64,000 bases of DNA. Origin: Paucimonas lemoignei. GTDB taxonomy: Bacteria; Pseudomonadota; Gammaproteobacteria; Pseudomonadales; Pseudomonadaceae. Below are positions 1 to 10,317 of the stretch, in pieces; the stretch's first letter is position 1; each line of letters starts with the position of its first letter. Location of the stretch: contig LS483371.1 of the NCBI GenBank assembly GCA_900475325.1, positions 5,822,001 through 5,886,000 of the forward strand, given 5' to 3'. A program made the translations under genes and the position numbers. Below the pieces are notes generated by a model. It was given only the letters and a program-made list of their open reading frames with translations. It searched no databases and was not told where the DNA came from.

Positions 1-382
1 CGACCAGCCGTGTGGCGATGTTCAGGCCTTCGTTGCGCAACTGGGCGATCCAGCGCGGGAAGAACCCTAACGCCAGGGAATGCGCCGCCGCGACCTGCAT
101 GACTTCGCCCTGCCCGCCTTCCAGGTGATGCAAGTGGCGCAACACTTCGCCCAGCTGATCGACCACGGTACGCGCCGTCACCAGAAACAACTGCCCCGCC
201 GCTGTCAGTTCGACAGGCGTGCGCGAGCGATTGACCAGGGTCAGCCCCAAGGCCGCTTCAAGGCTGCGAATACGTCGGCTGAACGCCGGTTGCGTCACGA
301 AACGCCGCTCCGCCGCCTGGGAGAAACTGCGCGTGGCCGCCAGAGCGCTGAAATCTTCCAGCCATTTGCTTTCCAGATTCAT
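1..382 (-). CDS. LysR-family transcriptional regulator, N-terminal part (cut by window edge)
   Basis: Reading the minus strand from an ATG at 382 gives a protein beginning MNLESKWLEDFSALAATRSF, followed by SQAAERRFVTQPAFSRRIRS and LEAALGLTLVNRS. This is the winged helix-turn-helix of LysR regulators (about residues 5-65). About 127 residues are visible before the window edge, so the effector domain is missing. The gene is divergent from aspA, with about 300 bases between the start codons, so it plausibly regulates aspA. From memory, P. aeruginosa also has a LysR gene (PA5428) beside aspA (PA5429). It resembles the LysR protein at 10318 in length of the HTH, spacing and motif. The family assignment is firm; the target is inferred from position. 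Confidence 0.85.
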   Translation of the reverse strand, partial: MNLESKWLEDFSALAATRSFSQAAERRFVTQPAFSRRIRSLEAALGLTLVNRSRTPVELTAAGQLFLVTARTVVDQLGEVLRHLHHLEGGQGEVMQVAAAHSLALGFFPRWIAQLRNEGLNIATRLV

Positions 383-411
383 ATTGTCCCTCCAGGCTTC
401 GGCTAACCCCG

Positions 412-488
412 GTAGGAGCGAACGTGTTCGCGAGGCGGTGCACCTGACACACCGCATCAACCCCTCTCGCCAACACGTTGGCTCCTAC
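412..488. repeat. REPIN-like inverted REP pair
   Basis: GTAGGAGCGAACGTGTTCGC at the left is matched by an inverted copy ending in GGCTCCTAC, with a loop of about 35 bases. It sits between the divergent LysR gene and aspA. The rest of this roughly 300-base gap (489-682) is the aspA leader; it has an AT-rich ATGTATATACAC stretch near 528-539 but no promoter I can assign with certainty. Confidence 0.8.
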
Positions 489-682
489 CGAACCAGCCAG
501 TCAATTCTTCTTGTGCCACAGCTGCAAATGTATATACACGACAGTAACACCGGCCGCGTCACACGGGCATTATGCCGATTGTGCATGGGCCAGTGTGTAA
601 CAGCATTAGTCAAATCTCGCCGCAAAGGCCAGTATCCGCAGCGTTCCGGCATTATCCATGCCTTTTTGAGATTGTCTCTATC

Positions 683-2107
<1,425 letters not shown>

Positions 2108-2116
2108 TGCATTTTC

Positions 2117-2259
2117 TAGGCTCAGTGCCAAAAGTCGGCGAGCGAAGGTCAGGCAAGGCAAAAACAGGCGAGGAAGCGGAGTTTAGGGGCCTAAATGAGC
2201 ATTCCGAGCCTGTTTTTAACGCAGCATGGCCGAGCGCAGCCACTTTTGGCGCGAGCCTA
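2117..2259. repeat. 143-bp imperfect palindromic element (MITE/REP-like)
   Basis: Three nested inverted repeats share one centre near 2188: the outer arms TAGGCTC..GCCAAAAGT (2117-2135) and ACTTTTGGC..GAGCCTA (2242-2259), the inner arms AAAAACAGGC (2160-2169) and GCCTGTTTTT (2208-2217), and the core TTTAGGGGCCTAAA. The whole unit could fold into a long cruciform. It lies just after the aspA stop codon and is unlike the short REPINs elsewhere in the window. I believe similar sequences recur between Pseudomonas genes, but that is memory, not shown here. Confidence 0.7.
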
Positions 2260-2302
2260 CAGCTCACCAGGTAGAGGGATTAGACACCTCTCTCCCTTTT
2301 GG

Positions 2303-2338
2303 GGGTCCAGAGACGATTCTCTCCGGACCCTTTTTTTT
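2303..2338 (+). terminator. Rho-independent terminator
   Basis: GGGTCC-AGAGA pairs with TCTCT-(CC)-GGACCC and is followed by eight T residues. It is about 200 bases after aspA and 130 bases before the symporter start, so it either ends the aspA transcript or acts in the symporter leader. Confidence 0.9.
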
Positions 2339-2445
2339 ACCTGCAAAACGAGTAAAGCCACACCCAACAGGGACGTATCGCATAAAGAACAAGGGAAAAG
2401 TATTGCAGACGCAAGACGAGCGCACCGGTATAGTGCGCGCCCCCT

Positions 2446-2455
2446 AAAAACAACA
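2446..2455 (+). promoter_or_regulatory. Possible Hfq/Crc CA motif before the symporter start
   Basis: AAAAACAACA fits the AANAANAA pattern bound by Hfq-Crc in Pseudomonas catabolite repression. It lies 15 bases upstream of the ATG at 2470, next to the ribosome binding site, where such motifs block translation on preferred carbon sources. The match is visible; function is inferred. Confidence 0.45.
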
Positions 2456-2469
2456 GCGAGGATTCTCCA

Positions 2470-3918
2470 ATGCTTGAAGTCATCAACGACTTCCTCTCGG
2501 GCAAAGTGCTGATCGTACTGATCGTAGGGCTCGGCGGTTACTTCACGATTCGTTCGCGTTTCGTCCAGTTTCGCCACTTTTTCCATATGTTCGCTGTTTT
2601 CAGGGATAGTTTACGTAACAGCACCGGCCAACTCAGTTCCTTCCAGGCATTGATGCTCAGCCTTGCCGGACGCGTTGGCGCAGGGAATATCGCCGGTGTC
2701 GGCATCGCCGTAACACTTGGCGGGCCGGGTGCCGTGTTCTGGATGTGGGTCACCGCGTTGGTGGGCATGGCCAGCAGCTTCATTGAGTGTTCGCTCGCTC
2801 AGCTCTACAAACGCAAAGACTCCGAAGGCCAGTTCCGTGGCGGTCCGGCGTATTACATCCAGCATGGTCTGGGTAAGCGCTGGCTGGGCATGGTCATGGC
2901 AGTGTTGCTGCTGGTGACCTTCGGTTTCGCCTTCAACGGCCTGCAATCCCACGCGGTCACCGATTCGCTCAAAGGCGCCTTCGGCATCGACACCATGACC
3001 ACCGGGGTTTGCCTCGTCGTCCTGCTGGGTCTGGCATTTGTCGGCGGCATCAAGCGTATCGCCGCGATCTCGGACCTGCTGGTCCCGGTCAAAACCCTGA
3101 TCTACATCGCCGTGACCATCTACGTCATCGTGCTGCAGATTGACCACGTTCCGGCCATGCTGGCGACGATCGTCAAAAGCGCCTTTGGTCTGGACCCGGT
3201 ATTTGGCGGCCTGATCGGCAGCGCAATCGTCATGGGCGTGAAACGTGGCGTGTTCGCCAACGAAGCCGGTCTGGGTAGCGCGCCAAACGTGGCAGCCGTT
3301 GCACAGGTTGAGCACCCGATTTCCCAGGGTGTGGTTCAGGCGTTCAGCGTGTTCCTCGACACCTTCGTGATCTGCACCTGCACCGCGTTGCTGATCCTGT
3401 TGTCGGGTATCTATGACGTGGGTTACAGCGGCAACGGTATCGTGCTGGCACAGAACTCGCTGGCAGCCGTGGTGGGTGACTGGGGTCGAATCTTCATCAG
3501 TGTGGCCTTGGCACTGTTCGTGTTCACCTCGATTCTCTACAACTACTACCTGGGTGAAAACAGCCTGCGGTTCCTGGTGGGAGAGAGCAAGAAAGCCATC
3601 GTTGGTTATCGGATTTTCGTCCTGGTGCTGATCCTGTGGGGCGCCGTCGTTGATCTCAACACTGTGTTCGCGTTTGCCGACATCACCATGACGCTGCTGG
3701 CCTTCGTTAACTTGATCGCCCTGGCCATGTTGTTCAAAGTCGCCATGCGCATCCTGCGTGACTACGATGCGCAACGTAAGGCGGGCATCAAGACGCCAGT
3801 GTTCGATTCGAGCCAGTTCCCGGATCTGGATCTGGACCGCAACGCATGGCCTGCCAACCCGAGCCACACACCGGTCAACCCGGTTGAGGCCACGGCCAAG
3901 CCTGCTACTCAAGCCTGA
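2470..3918 (+). CDS. Alanine/glycine:cation symporter (AGCS family)
   Basis: A 482-residue polytopic inner-membrane protein with about eleven hydrophobic segments. Family hallmarks are GGPGAVFWMWVTALVGMASS (near residues 83-102) and FANEAGLGSAPN (near 262-273). AGCS proteins import small neutral amino acids such as alanine, glycine or serine with sodium or protons. Here the gene lies between aspA and an asparaginase gene, so asparagine or a related amino acid is a possible substrate, but that is guilt by association. The GAGGA ribosome binding site precedes the ATG at good spacing. A CA-rich Hfq/Crc-like motif sits just upstream. The C-terminal 40 residues are hydrophilic and proline-rich, presumably cytoplasmic. 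Confidence 0.9.
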   Translation: MLEVINDFLSGKVLIVLIVGLGGYFTIRSRFVQFRHFFHMFAVFRDSLRNSTGQLSSFQALMLSLAGRVGAGNIAGVGIAVTLGGPGAVFWMWVTALVGMASSFIECSLAQLYKRKDSEGQFRGGPAYYIQHGLGKRWLGMVMAVLLLVTFGFAFNGLQSHAVTDSLKGAFGIDTMTTGVCLVVLLGLAFVGGIKRIAAISDLLVPVKTLIYIAVTIYVIVLQIDHVPAMLATIVKSAFGLDPVFGGLIGSAIVMGVKRGVFANEAGLGSAPNVAAVAQVEHPISQGVVQAFSVFLDTFVICTCTALLILLSGIYDVGYSGNGIVLAQNSLAAVVGDWGRIFISVALALFVFTSILYNYYLGENSLRFLVGESKKAIVGYRIFVLVLILWGAVVDLNTVFAFADITMTLLAFVNLIALAMLFKVAMRILRDYDAQRKAGIKTPVFDSSQFPDLDLDRNAWPANPSHTPVNPVEATAKPATQA

Positions 3919-3959
3919 TCGTCACTGACCTGCAACCACTGTCATCGCGGAGAAGAACC

Positions 3960-4964
3960 ATGACTCATGAACAGCTTAAACCCGCTCAGCGCGTCATGGT
4001 TCTTTATACCGGCGGCACCATCGGCATGCAGGCCAGCGCCAATGGCCTGGCCCCCGCTTCGGGTTTCGAGGCACGCATGGCCGGGCAGTTGGCCGAGCAG
4101 CCTGAACTGGTTATACCTGAGTGGTGCTTTCGCGAGATGGCACCACTGATCGACAGCGCCAACATGACGCCCGCCTATTGGCTGCGTCTGCGTGAAGCGG
4201 TCGTCCAGGCTGTTGAAATGGATGGCTGCGACGCGGTGCTGGTTCTGCACGGCACTGACACCCTGGCTTACAGCGCGGCGGCGATGAGTTTCCAGTTGCT
4301 GGGACTCAGCGCACCGGTTGTCTTCACCGGCTCGATGTTGCCCGCGGGCGTGCCGGACAGCGATGCCTGGGAAAACGTCAACGCATCACTGGTGGCGCTG
4401 GGCAAAGGTCTGCCATCCGGCGTACATCTGTTCTTCCACGGTGAGCTGTTGGCACCGAACCGTTGCGCGAAAATTCGCAGCTTTGGTCGCCATCCGTTTG
4501 CAGCCCTGAACCGCGCTCACAGTGGTGAAACCCCGGTTGCGCGCCCTGCGCAGCTGGACTATCGCCACGCTAAAACGTTGTCAGCGGTGGCCGTGCTGCC
4601 GCTGTTTCCGGGTATCGGGGCAGCTCAAGTGAACGCCATGATCGCCAGCGGCATCCAGGGTCTGGTGCTCGAATGCTTCGGCAGCGGCACGGGCCCCAGC
4701 GATGACCCGGCCTTCCTCGCCGGCCTCAAATCCGCCCACCAACAAGGCATCTGCGTGGTTGCTATCACTCAGTGCCATGAAGGCGGCGTTGAGCTGGACG
4801 TCTACGAGGCAGGCAGCCGCTTGCGTGGTGTCGGCGTGTTGTCTGGCGGCGGCATGACGCGGGAAGCAGCGCTGGGCAAACTGCACATGTTGCTCGGTGC
4901 AGGCTTGCCGATGGATGAAGTGCGGCGGTTGGTGGAAGTGGATCTCTGTGGGGAGTTGCGTTAA
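3960..4964 (+). CDS. L-asparaginase/glutaminase-type amidohydrolase, cytoplasmic type
   Basis: The 334-residue product hydrolyses L-asparagine to aspartate and ammonia by family membership. Both catalytic-threonine motifs are present: YTGGTIG (Thr17/Thr20 region) and VLHGTDTLAY (near residues 93-102). There is no signal peptide, so it should be cytoplasmic (type I, AnsA-like) rather than the periplasmic AnsB type. It starts 41 bases after the symporter with a GAGAAG ribosome binding site and is probably co-transcribed with it. Import, deamidation and AspA-mediated deamination then form a continuous route to fumarate. The gene ends at a REPIN facing a convergent isoaspartyl peptidase gene. Confidence 0.9.
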   Translation: MTHEQLKPAQRVMVLYTGGTIGMQASANGLAPASGFEARMAGQLAEQPELVIPEWCFREMAPLIDSANMTPAYWLRLREAVVQAVEMDGCDAVLVLHGTDTLAYSAAAMSFQLLGLSAPVVFTGSMLPAGVPDSDAWENVNASLVALGKGLPSGVHLFFHGELLAPNRCAKIRSFGRHPFAALNRAHSGETPVARPAQLDYRHAKTLSAVAVLPLFPGIGAAQVNAMIASGIQGLVLECFGSGTGPSDDPAFLAGLKSAHQQGICVVAITQCHEGGVELDVYEAGSRLRGVGVLSGGGMTREAALGKLHMLLGAGLPMDEVRRLVEVDLCGELR

Positions 4965-4991
4965 GCGCGCTGCAGGACTCAACACGAAACC

Positions 4992-5081
4992 CTGTGGGAG
5001 CGAATTCATTCGCGAAAGCGGTGTGTCAGGCCCGGATATTTTTCAGGACTGCCCCCTTCGCGAATGAATTCGCTCCCACAG
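4992..5081. repeat. REPIN (GTGGGAGCGAATTCATTCGCGAA type) between convergent genes
   Basis: CTGTGGGAGCGAATTCATTC and its inverted partner GAATGAATTCGCTCCCACAG flank a loop of about 50 bases. Its place between two converging genes suits a bidirectional transcription end or mRNA-stabilising hairpin. Confidence 0.9.
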
Positions 5082-5114
5082 TGGGTCCCGTTTCAAGCCA
5101 GATAATTGCGTAAT

Positions 5115-6074
5115 TTAAAGGCCTGGATGCAACCGATCATCCGCTGCATAAATCGCTGTATGCAACCCACCCTGCTCGTCCCGCCAGGCGCGATACATGC
5201 CCGGTGTATTGAAGCTCAGCGCAGTTTCGCCCGTCGGGGAGACGGCGATGACGCCGCCGTTACCGCCCATGGCTTTCAATTCGCCTGACACGACCGTGTC
5301 GCATGCCGTATTCAGTGTTTCCCCAGCTAGCAAGACCCGGGACGCGATGTTGTGCGCCACCACAGTGCGGATGAAGTATTCGCCATGGCCGGTCGCTGAG
5401 ATGGCTGCGCTGCGGTCATCTGCCCAGGTGCCTGTGCCAATCAATGGCGAGTCGCCGACACGGCCATAACGCTTGTTGGTAATCCCGCCCGTTGAAGTCG
5501 CCGCCGCCACATGACCATGACGGTCCAGCGCCACCGCGCCCACGGTGCCGAACTTCTTGTCGACGCCGCCCGGCTCAAGGGAAACGCTATTGGGCTGTTG
5601 CAACTGGGTTTGCCACTGGCGACGACGCAGGTCGGTGTCGTACCAGTCGTTGGGCACCTTTTCCAGATCCTGAGTGTCCAGAAACGCATCAGCCCCAACA
5701 CCCGCCAGCAGCACATGTTCGCTGTGCTCCAGCACCGCACGGGCAGCAAGAATCGGGTTGCGAACGAAGTGAATCCCCGCCACTGCACCCGCCTCACGGT
5801 TGGCGCCATGCATGATCGCCGCGTCCAGTTCGTGATCGCCAGTATGGGTGAACACCGCGCCTTTACCGGCGTTGAACCACGGGCACTCTTCCAGCTCGAT
5901 GACCGCCGCCTGAACCGCGTCGAGACTGCTGCCATCCTGTTCAAGCAGCGCGAGGCCAGCTTTCAGCGCCCGCAACAATGCGTCGTGAATGGTGGTTTCG
6001 TCTTCCGGGGTCAACAGGCCTGGAGTCAGTACGCCCGCGCCACCGTGCAGCGCTATAGCAATAGGATTGGCCAT
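5115..6074 (-). CDS. iaaA: Isoaspartyl peptidase/L-asparaginase (Ntn hydrolase)
   Basis: A 319-residue Ntn-type asparaginase. It begins [16 protein letters not shown], the family's N-terminal glycine-rich stretch. The autocleavage site is FGTVGAVALD, with the nucleophile threonine at residue 177, close to Thr179 of E. coli IaaA; TSTGG follows. Such enzymes cut isoaspartyl dipeptides and asparagine after self-processing into alpha and beta subunits. The ATG at 6074 shares one base with the TGA of the upstream ABC ATPase (TGATG), which argues for this start over the in-frame GTG at 6077 and for translational coupling. It is the last gene of the aap-like transporter operon, which suggests that the imported solutes include substrates of this enzyme. 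Confidence 0.92.
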   Translation of the reverse strand: MANPIAIALHGGAGVLTPGLLTPEDETTIHDALLRALKAGLALLEQDGSSLDAVQAAVIELEECPWFNAGKGAVFTHTGDHELDAAIMHGANREAGAVAGIHFVRNPILAARAVLEHSEHVLLAGVGADAFLDTQDLEKVPNDWYDTDLRRRQWQTQLQQPNSVSLEPGGVDKKFGTVGAVALDRHGHVAAATSTGGITNKRYGRVGDSPLIGTGTWADDRSAAISATGHGEYFIRTVVAHNIASRVLLAGETLNTACDTVVSGELKAMGGNGGVIAVSPTGETALSFNTPGMYRAWRDEQGGLHTAIYAADDRLHPGL

Positions 6075-6847
6075 CACGCGTGGACTCCATGGTCGAGGAT
6101 CTGATTGAGAAAACGTCGGGTGCGCTCGGATTCCGGCGCCGAGAAGAAGCGCTCGGGCGTCGCTTCTTCCACGATTTCGCCCTGATCCATGAACACCACG
6201 CGGTCAGCGACCTTGCGAGCAAAACCCATTTCGTGGGTCACGCAGATCATGGTCATGCCGTCCTGCGCCAGGCCGGTCATGACCTCCAGCACCTCGGCGA
6301 TCATTTCCGGGTCCAGCGCCGAGGTCGGCTCATCGAACAGCATGACTTTAGGCTGCATACACAAGGCACGGGCAATCGCGATGCGCTGCTGCTGGCCGCC
6401 GGACAGCTGCGACGGAAACTTGTTGGCGTGGTCACGCATGCGCACCTTGTCCAGCAGGGCCAGAGCGCGCTCGATGGCTTCTTTCTCCGGCACACCCAGG
6501 TTGGAGGTCTGCGGCAAGGTGCAGTTTTTCAGCACGGTCAGGTGCGGGAACAGGTTGAAATGCTGGAAGCACATGCCGACCTGACGACGAATCCGCTCCA
6601 GGCGTTTCACGTTGCCATCCAGCACTTCGCCCAGCACCTCGACGGTGCCTTCCTGGTGCTGTTCCAGTTGATTGATGCAACGGATCAGAGTGGATTTGCC
6701 CGAACCCGACGGGCCGCAGATCACCACTTTCTCGCCGGGTTTGACCGACAGCGAGATGTCGCGCAGGACGTGGGATTTGCCATACCACTTGTTCAGTTGC
6801 TCGATACGCACGATAGGGGCTGCGTCAGCCTCGCGATGATCAGTCAT
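6074..6847 (-). CDS. aapP: Polar amino-acid ABC transporter, ATP-binding protein (AapP/GlnQ-like)
   Basis: A 257-residue ABC ATPase with Walker [10 protein letters not shown] (near residues 44-52), signature LSGGQQQR (near 147), Walker [14 protein letters not shown] (near 167) and the switch histidine in [10 protein letters not shown]. It energises the two permeases encoded upstream. Its ATG overlaps the TGA of the permease gene (ATGA) and its own stop overlaps the peptidase start, so the three genes are tightly coupled. Size and gene order match the AapJQMP general amino-acid system of Rhizobium; the glutamate/aspartate AatP/GltL type is the alternative. The transporter class is certain, the substrate is not. 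Confidence 0.93.
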   Translation of the reverse strand: MTDHREADAAPIVRIEQLNKWYGKSHVLRDISLSVKPGEKVVICGPSGSGKSTLIRCINQLEQHQEGTVEVLGEVLDGNVKRLERIRRQVGMCFQHFNLFPHLTVLKNCTLPQTSNLGVPEKEAIERALALLDKVRMRDHANKFPSQLSGGQQQRIAIARALCMQPKVMLFDEPTSALDPEMIAEVLEVMTGLAQDGMTMICVTHEMGFARKVADRVVFMDQGEIVEEATPERFFSAPESERTRRFLNQILDHGVHA

Positions 6848-7932
6848 GAGCGGTTCTGTTCCAGTTTCTTTTCAAGGTGTCGGGCATAGCGCGACAGTGC
6901 GAAGCAGATGACGAAGAAATAGATCGCCAGGAAAATGTAGATTTCGTGGCCATAGCCCACCCATTCCGGCGCAGCGGCGGTGCTCATGGCGATGCCGACG
7001 ATGTCCAGCACGCCAACGATCATCACCAGCGTGGTTTCCTTGAACAGGCCGATGAACTGGGTCAGCAAGGGCGCAATGGACTGTTTCAACACCTGAGGCA
7101 GGACGATCTGGCCCATGGTTTTCCAGTAGCCGAAGCCCAGCGCCTGAGCCGCTTCGTATTGGCCTTTGGGCAGGTTCTGCAGGCCGCCGCGCAAGGTCTC
7201 GGCCATGTAGGCGGCGGTGAACAGAATCAGCACCAGTTGCACCCGCAACAGGATGTCGAACGCAGAGCCCGGCGGCAGGAACAGCTGGATCATCAGCGAA
7301 GCCATGAACAACAACGAGATGACCGGCACCGAACGCACCAGCTCGATGTAGGTGACGCTGAGCATGCGAATGACCGGCTTCTTCGAGCGGCGCCCCAGGG
7401 CCAGCAGAATCCCGATGGGCAAGGCGAAGATCATGCCCACCGTGCCGAGGAACACCGTGACCATCATCCCGGCGAACTTGGTCGACGAGATTTCCGGCAG
7501 ACCCGCGCCACCCTTGAGCAGCCACCACATGACCACCGGCAACAGCGCCAGGTAGCCAATCAGCAGGCGGCGATCCAGACGCTTGAAGAACAGCAGGACG
7601 AAGGCGAACACCGCCAGAAACAGCGCGATGTTGACGCGCCAGCGCTCGGCTTCCGGATAAAAGCCGTACACGAACAGGTTCCAGCGCTGGGTAATCGGCA
7701 GCCAGCACGCGCCATGGGGGTTGCACTCAGTACGCGCGGTGCCGACAAAGGTAGCGTCGAACACCAGCCAGTTAAGCGCCGCAGGAATGGCCCACAGCAG
7801 CAGCGCCAGCACGACGAGGGTCAGCAGACCGTGACCGACACTGGGGAACAGGTGCTGGCGGGTCCACTCGCGTATCTGTACCGGCAACGGCTTGCTCGGC
7901 GGCAGGCGCTCGGCGGTGGGTTGATTGATCAT
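6844..7932 (-). CDS. aapM: Polar amino-acid ABC transporter permease (AapM-like)
   Basis: A 362-residue inner-membrane permease. The N-terminal half has several hydrophobic segments and a long soluble stretch; the C-terminal half carries the HisM/GltK-type permease domain with the EAA loop [20 protein letters not shown], which contacts the ATPase. The large size (about 360 rather than 220 residues) is typical of AapM. The ATG at 7932 ([13 protein letters not shown]) lies 8 bases after the previous gene's stop; an in-frame GTG at 7938 is a less likely alternative, and the open frame further upstream overlaps aapQ. It ends in a 4-base ATGA overlap with the ATPase gene. Confidence 0.9.
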   Translation of the reverse strand: MINQPTAERLPPSKPLPVQIREWTRQHLFPSVGHGLLTLVVLALLLWAIPAALNWLVFDATFVGTARTECNPHGACWLPITQRWNLFVYGFYPEAERWRVNIALFLAVFAFVLLFFKRLDRRLLIGYLALLPVVMWWLLKGGAGLPEISSTKFAGMMVTVFLGTVGMIFALPIGILLALGRRSKKPVIRMLSVTYIELVRSVPVISLLFMASLMIQLFLPPGSAFDILLRVQLVLILFTAAYMAETLRGGLQNLPKGQYEAAQALGFGYWKTMGQIVLPQVLKQSIAPLLTQFIGLFKETTLVMIVGVLDIVGIAMSTAAAPEWVGYGHEIYIFLAIYFFVICFALSRYARHLEKKLEQNRS

Positions 7933-7940
7933 GTTCACCG

Positions 7941-9095
7941 TCAATGGCCTCGCTGGCTGATGCGATGGTTGTAGATGTTCATCGCGATGGAAATCAGCAA
8001 GCTGATCACGCAGTAAGTGCCCATCACTAACGCGATGCACTCAATGGCCTGACCGGTCTGGTTCAGGGTGGTGCCGCCGGTGGACGAGACCATCTCCATG
8101 AAGCCGATGACCACGCCCAGAGAGGAGTTCTTGACGATGTTCAGGTAGGTATTGGTGACCTGCGGGATCATCGGATAAATCGCCTGGGGCACGATCAGCT
8201 GGCGCATGGTCGGGCCATATTCGAAGCCCAGCGCCTTGGCCGCCTCATACTGACCGCGCTGCACCGACTGGATCGCGCCACGCACGATTTCGGCAATGTA
8301 GCTGGCGCTGTAGAACGACAAGGCCAGCCACAAGGCAAGCAACTCCGGCACCAGCGCCACGCCACCCTTGAAGCCGAAGCCCTTGGCGGCCGGGACTTCC
8401 CAACTCCAGTGCGCATCGCTCAAGGCGTACGCCAGCAGCGGCAACAGCAGCGCACCGGCCAACAACAGCGGCCAGCGGCGCGGAGTGAAGCTGCGCCATT
8501 GGGAGTTGGCGTCGCGAAAGCGGCAGGCGATCAAGCCGAGCAATGCGCCCAGGGCCATCAACGCCAGGCCCCAACCCACCAACGATCCGTTGGCAGGCCA
8601 TGGCAGCATCAGGCCGCTGTTGCTCAGATACGCAATATCAAACAATGAAACCGCCTGTTTGACGCCCGGCAGCGCCAGTGCCAGCCCGTACCACCAGACC
8701 AGATGCACCACCAGCGGCACGTTACGCAGAAACTCAATGCTGGCGCCGGCCAGACGATTGATCAGCCAGTTCTCGGACACCTTGCACAGGCCTAACGCCA
8801 CGCCCACGACAGTAGCGGTCACGATACTCATCACCGAGACCAGCAGCGTATTGAGCAACCCCACCACATACGCACGGCCGTAGGTATCGTTGGGGGTGAA
8901 GTCGATCAGTTTGAAGCTGATGTCATAACCGGCCCGCTGTGACAGGAAGTCAAAGCCGGAGGCGATGTTCAGTGCCTTCAAATTAAGGCTGGCGTTGTGC
9001 GCCAGCACGTAAAACACAGCTGCAACAATGGCCAGAACCAGGCCTTGCTGCAGCACGCTCAGCACTCGAGCGTTCTGCAAGCGTTGGGTCCACAT
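7941..9095 (-). CDS. aapQ: Polar amino-acid ABC transporter permease (AapQ-like)
   Basis: A 384-residue membrane permease, close to the 400 residues of Rhizobium AapQ. It has the FLRNVPLVVHLVWWYGL segment typical of polar amino-acid permeases and the EAA loop YEAAKALGFEYGPTMRQLIV. As in AapQ, an insert of roughly 100 residues separates the first helices from the core. It probably forms a heterodimer with the next permease. It starts 29 bases after the binding-protein gene, which is close enough for one operon, with no terminator in between. Confidence 0.9.
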   Translation of the reverse strand: MWTQRLQNARVLSVLQQGLVLAIVAAVFYVLAHNASLNLKALNIASGFDFLSQRAGYDISFKLIDFTPNDTYGRAYVVGLLNTLLVSVMSIVTATVVGVALGLCKVSENWLINRLAGASIEFLRNVPLVVHLVWWYGLALALPGVKQAVSLFDIAYLSNSGLMLPWPANGSLVGWGLALMALGALLGLIACRFRDANSQWRSFTPRRWPLLLAGALLLPLLAYALSDAHWSWEVPAAKGFGFKGGVALVPELLALWLALSFYSASYIAEIVRGAIQSVQRGQYEAAKALGFEYGPTMRQLIVPQAIYPMIPQVTNTYLNIVKNSSLGVVIGFMEMVSSTGGTTLNQTGQAIECIALVMGTYCVISLLISIAMNIYNHRISQRGH

Positions 9096-9124
9096 GACGT
9101 TAATTCCGTTGGAGTGTGGCGCGA

Positions 9125-10162
9125 TCAGCGGATGGGCGGCGCGTACAGCAGACCCTGATCCTTCCAGGTGCGGTTAAGGCCACGCGGGAATTTCAGGATG
9201 GTGTTTTCGCCGAGGTTGCGATCGTAGATTTCAGCGTAGTTGCCCACCTGCTTGATGGCGCGGAACGCCCAGTCGTTGTCCAGGCCGAAGGCTTTGCCAA
9301 CTGAACCGTCAGTGCCCAGCAAGCGAGCGACGTCCGCTGAACCGCCTTTCTTGGCGTGCATGGCGTCGACGTTGGCCGAGGTGATGCCGAACTCTTCAGC
9401 GGTCATCAACGCATAGGCCGTCCAGGTCACGATGTTGCGCCACACGGTGTCGCCTTGAGCCACGAAGGCACCCAATGGCTCTTTGGAGATGATTTCAGGC
9501 AGCAGCGCGTAATCCTGCGGATTGTTCATGACCGCGCGACGCGACGCCAGGCCCGACAGGTCGTTGGAAATGGCATTGCAACGGCCGCTCTGGAAGGCCG
9601 CGAACAGCTCCGGGCTCTTCTCGATGATCACGGTTTTGTAGGTCAGGCCGCGCTGGCTGAAGTAGTCGTCCAGGTTCTGCTCGGACGTGGTGCCCGGCGA
9701 CAGACAGAACGTCGCGCCATCCAGGTCCGTCAGCTTCTCGATGCCGTCTTTGGCGTGGGTCATGAAGCCCTGGCCGTCGTAGAACCAGACGGTGGTGAAG
9801 TCCACGCCCAGGCTGGCGATTCGGTCGGCCGTCCATGAGGTGGCGCGAGACAGCACGTCGATTTCGCCGGAAGCCAGCGCCGTGAAGCGATTCTTGCCCG
9901 TGGTGGCGATGTACTCAACCTTGGTCGAATCGCCCAACACTGCGGCCGCTACTGCGCGGCAGAGGTCAACGTCCATGCCGGTCCATTGGCCTTTGTCATC
10001 AATCGCAGAAAACCCCGGCTTGTCACTGGCCACGCCGCAACGTACCGAGCCGTGGGCCTTGACCTTTTCCAGGACGCCAGCCTGTGCGGCAGCGGCGCCC
10101 GCCAGACCAAGCAGCATGATTGAGGAGGTGAGGAAAGTCTTAAGGCCATTCCGTTTTTGCAT
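9125..10162 (-). CDS. aapJ: Polar amino-acid ABC transporter, periplasmic binding protein (AapJ-like)
   Basis: A 345-residue solute-binding protein (SBP family 3). Residues 1-28 form a Sec signal peptide: a basic start MQKRNG, a hydrophobic core and a cleavage site after AAAAQA. The mature part starts with VKAHGSVRCGVASDKPGFSA, followed by GMDVDLCRAVAAAVLGD, which matches AapJ/BztA proteins. It captures amino acids in the periplasm for the AapQ/AapM permeases. AGAAGGGG upstream is a good ribosome binding site. It is the first gene of the operon and faces a LysR gene across a 155-base divergent region. Confidence 0.93.
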   Translation of the reverse strand: MQKRNGLKTFLTSSIMLLGLAGAAAAQAGVLEKVKAHGSVRCGVASDKPGFSAIDDKGQWTGMDVDLCRAVAAAVLGDSTKVEYIATTGKNRFTALASGEIDVLSRATSWTADRIASLGVDFTTVWFYDGQGFMTHAKDGIEKLTDLDGATFCLSPGTTSEQNLDDYFSQRGLTYKTVIIEKSPELFAAFQSGRCNAISNDLSGLASRRAVMNNPQDYALLPEIISKEPLGAFVAQGDTVWRNIVTWTAYALMTAEEFGITSANVDAMHAKKGGSADVARLLGTDGSVGKAFGLDNDWAFRAIKQVGNYAEIYDRNLGENTILKFPRGLNRTWKDQGLLYAPPIR

Positions 10163-10317
10163 AGCATTGCCCCTTCTACGACATTTCTTGTAATGATTGA
10201 TGAACCACGGTAGACCGGCAGGTGGCGATTAACTGCACAATAGCCATACAAAACCCGTAAGCGTTAGTAACACTTGATCCACTATGCTGGTTGGGCTATC
10301 GAATTTTGGAATAACGC
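10163..10317. promoter_or_regulatory. Divergent promoter region between the aap operon and lysR
   Basis: This 155-base gap must hold the aap promoter, the lysR promoter and presumably the LysR operator. It is AT-richer than the genes around it. I could not single out a convincing T-N11-A LysR site or sigma-70 boxes by eye. Confidence 0.5.

Noticed and set aside
2273..2340. Glycine riboswitch or other aptamer before the AGCS symporter
   Set aside because: Only a plain terminator hairpin is visible; conserved riboswitch blocks were not found.
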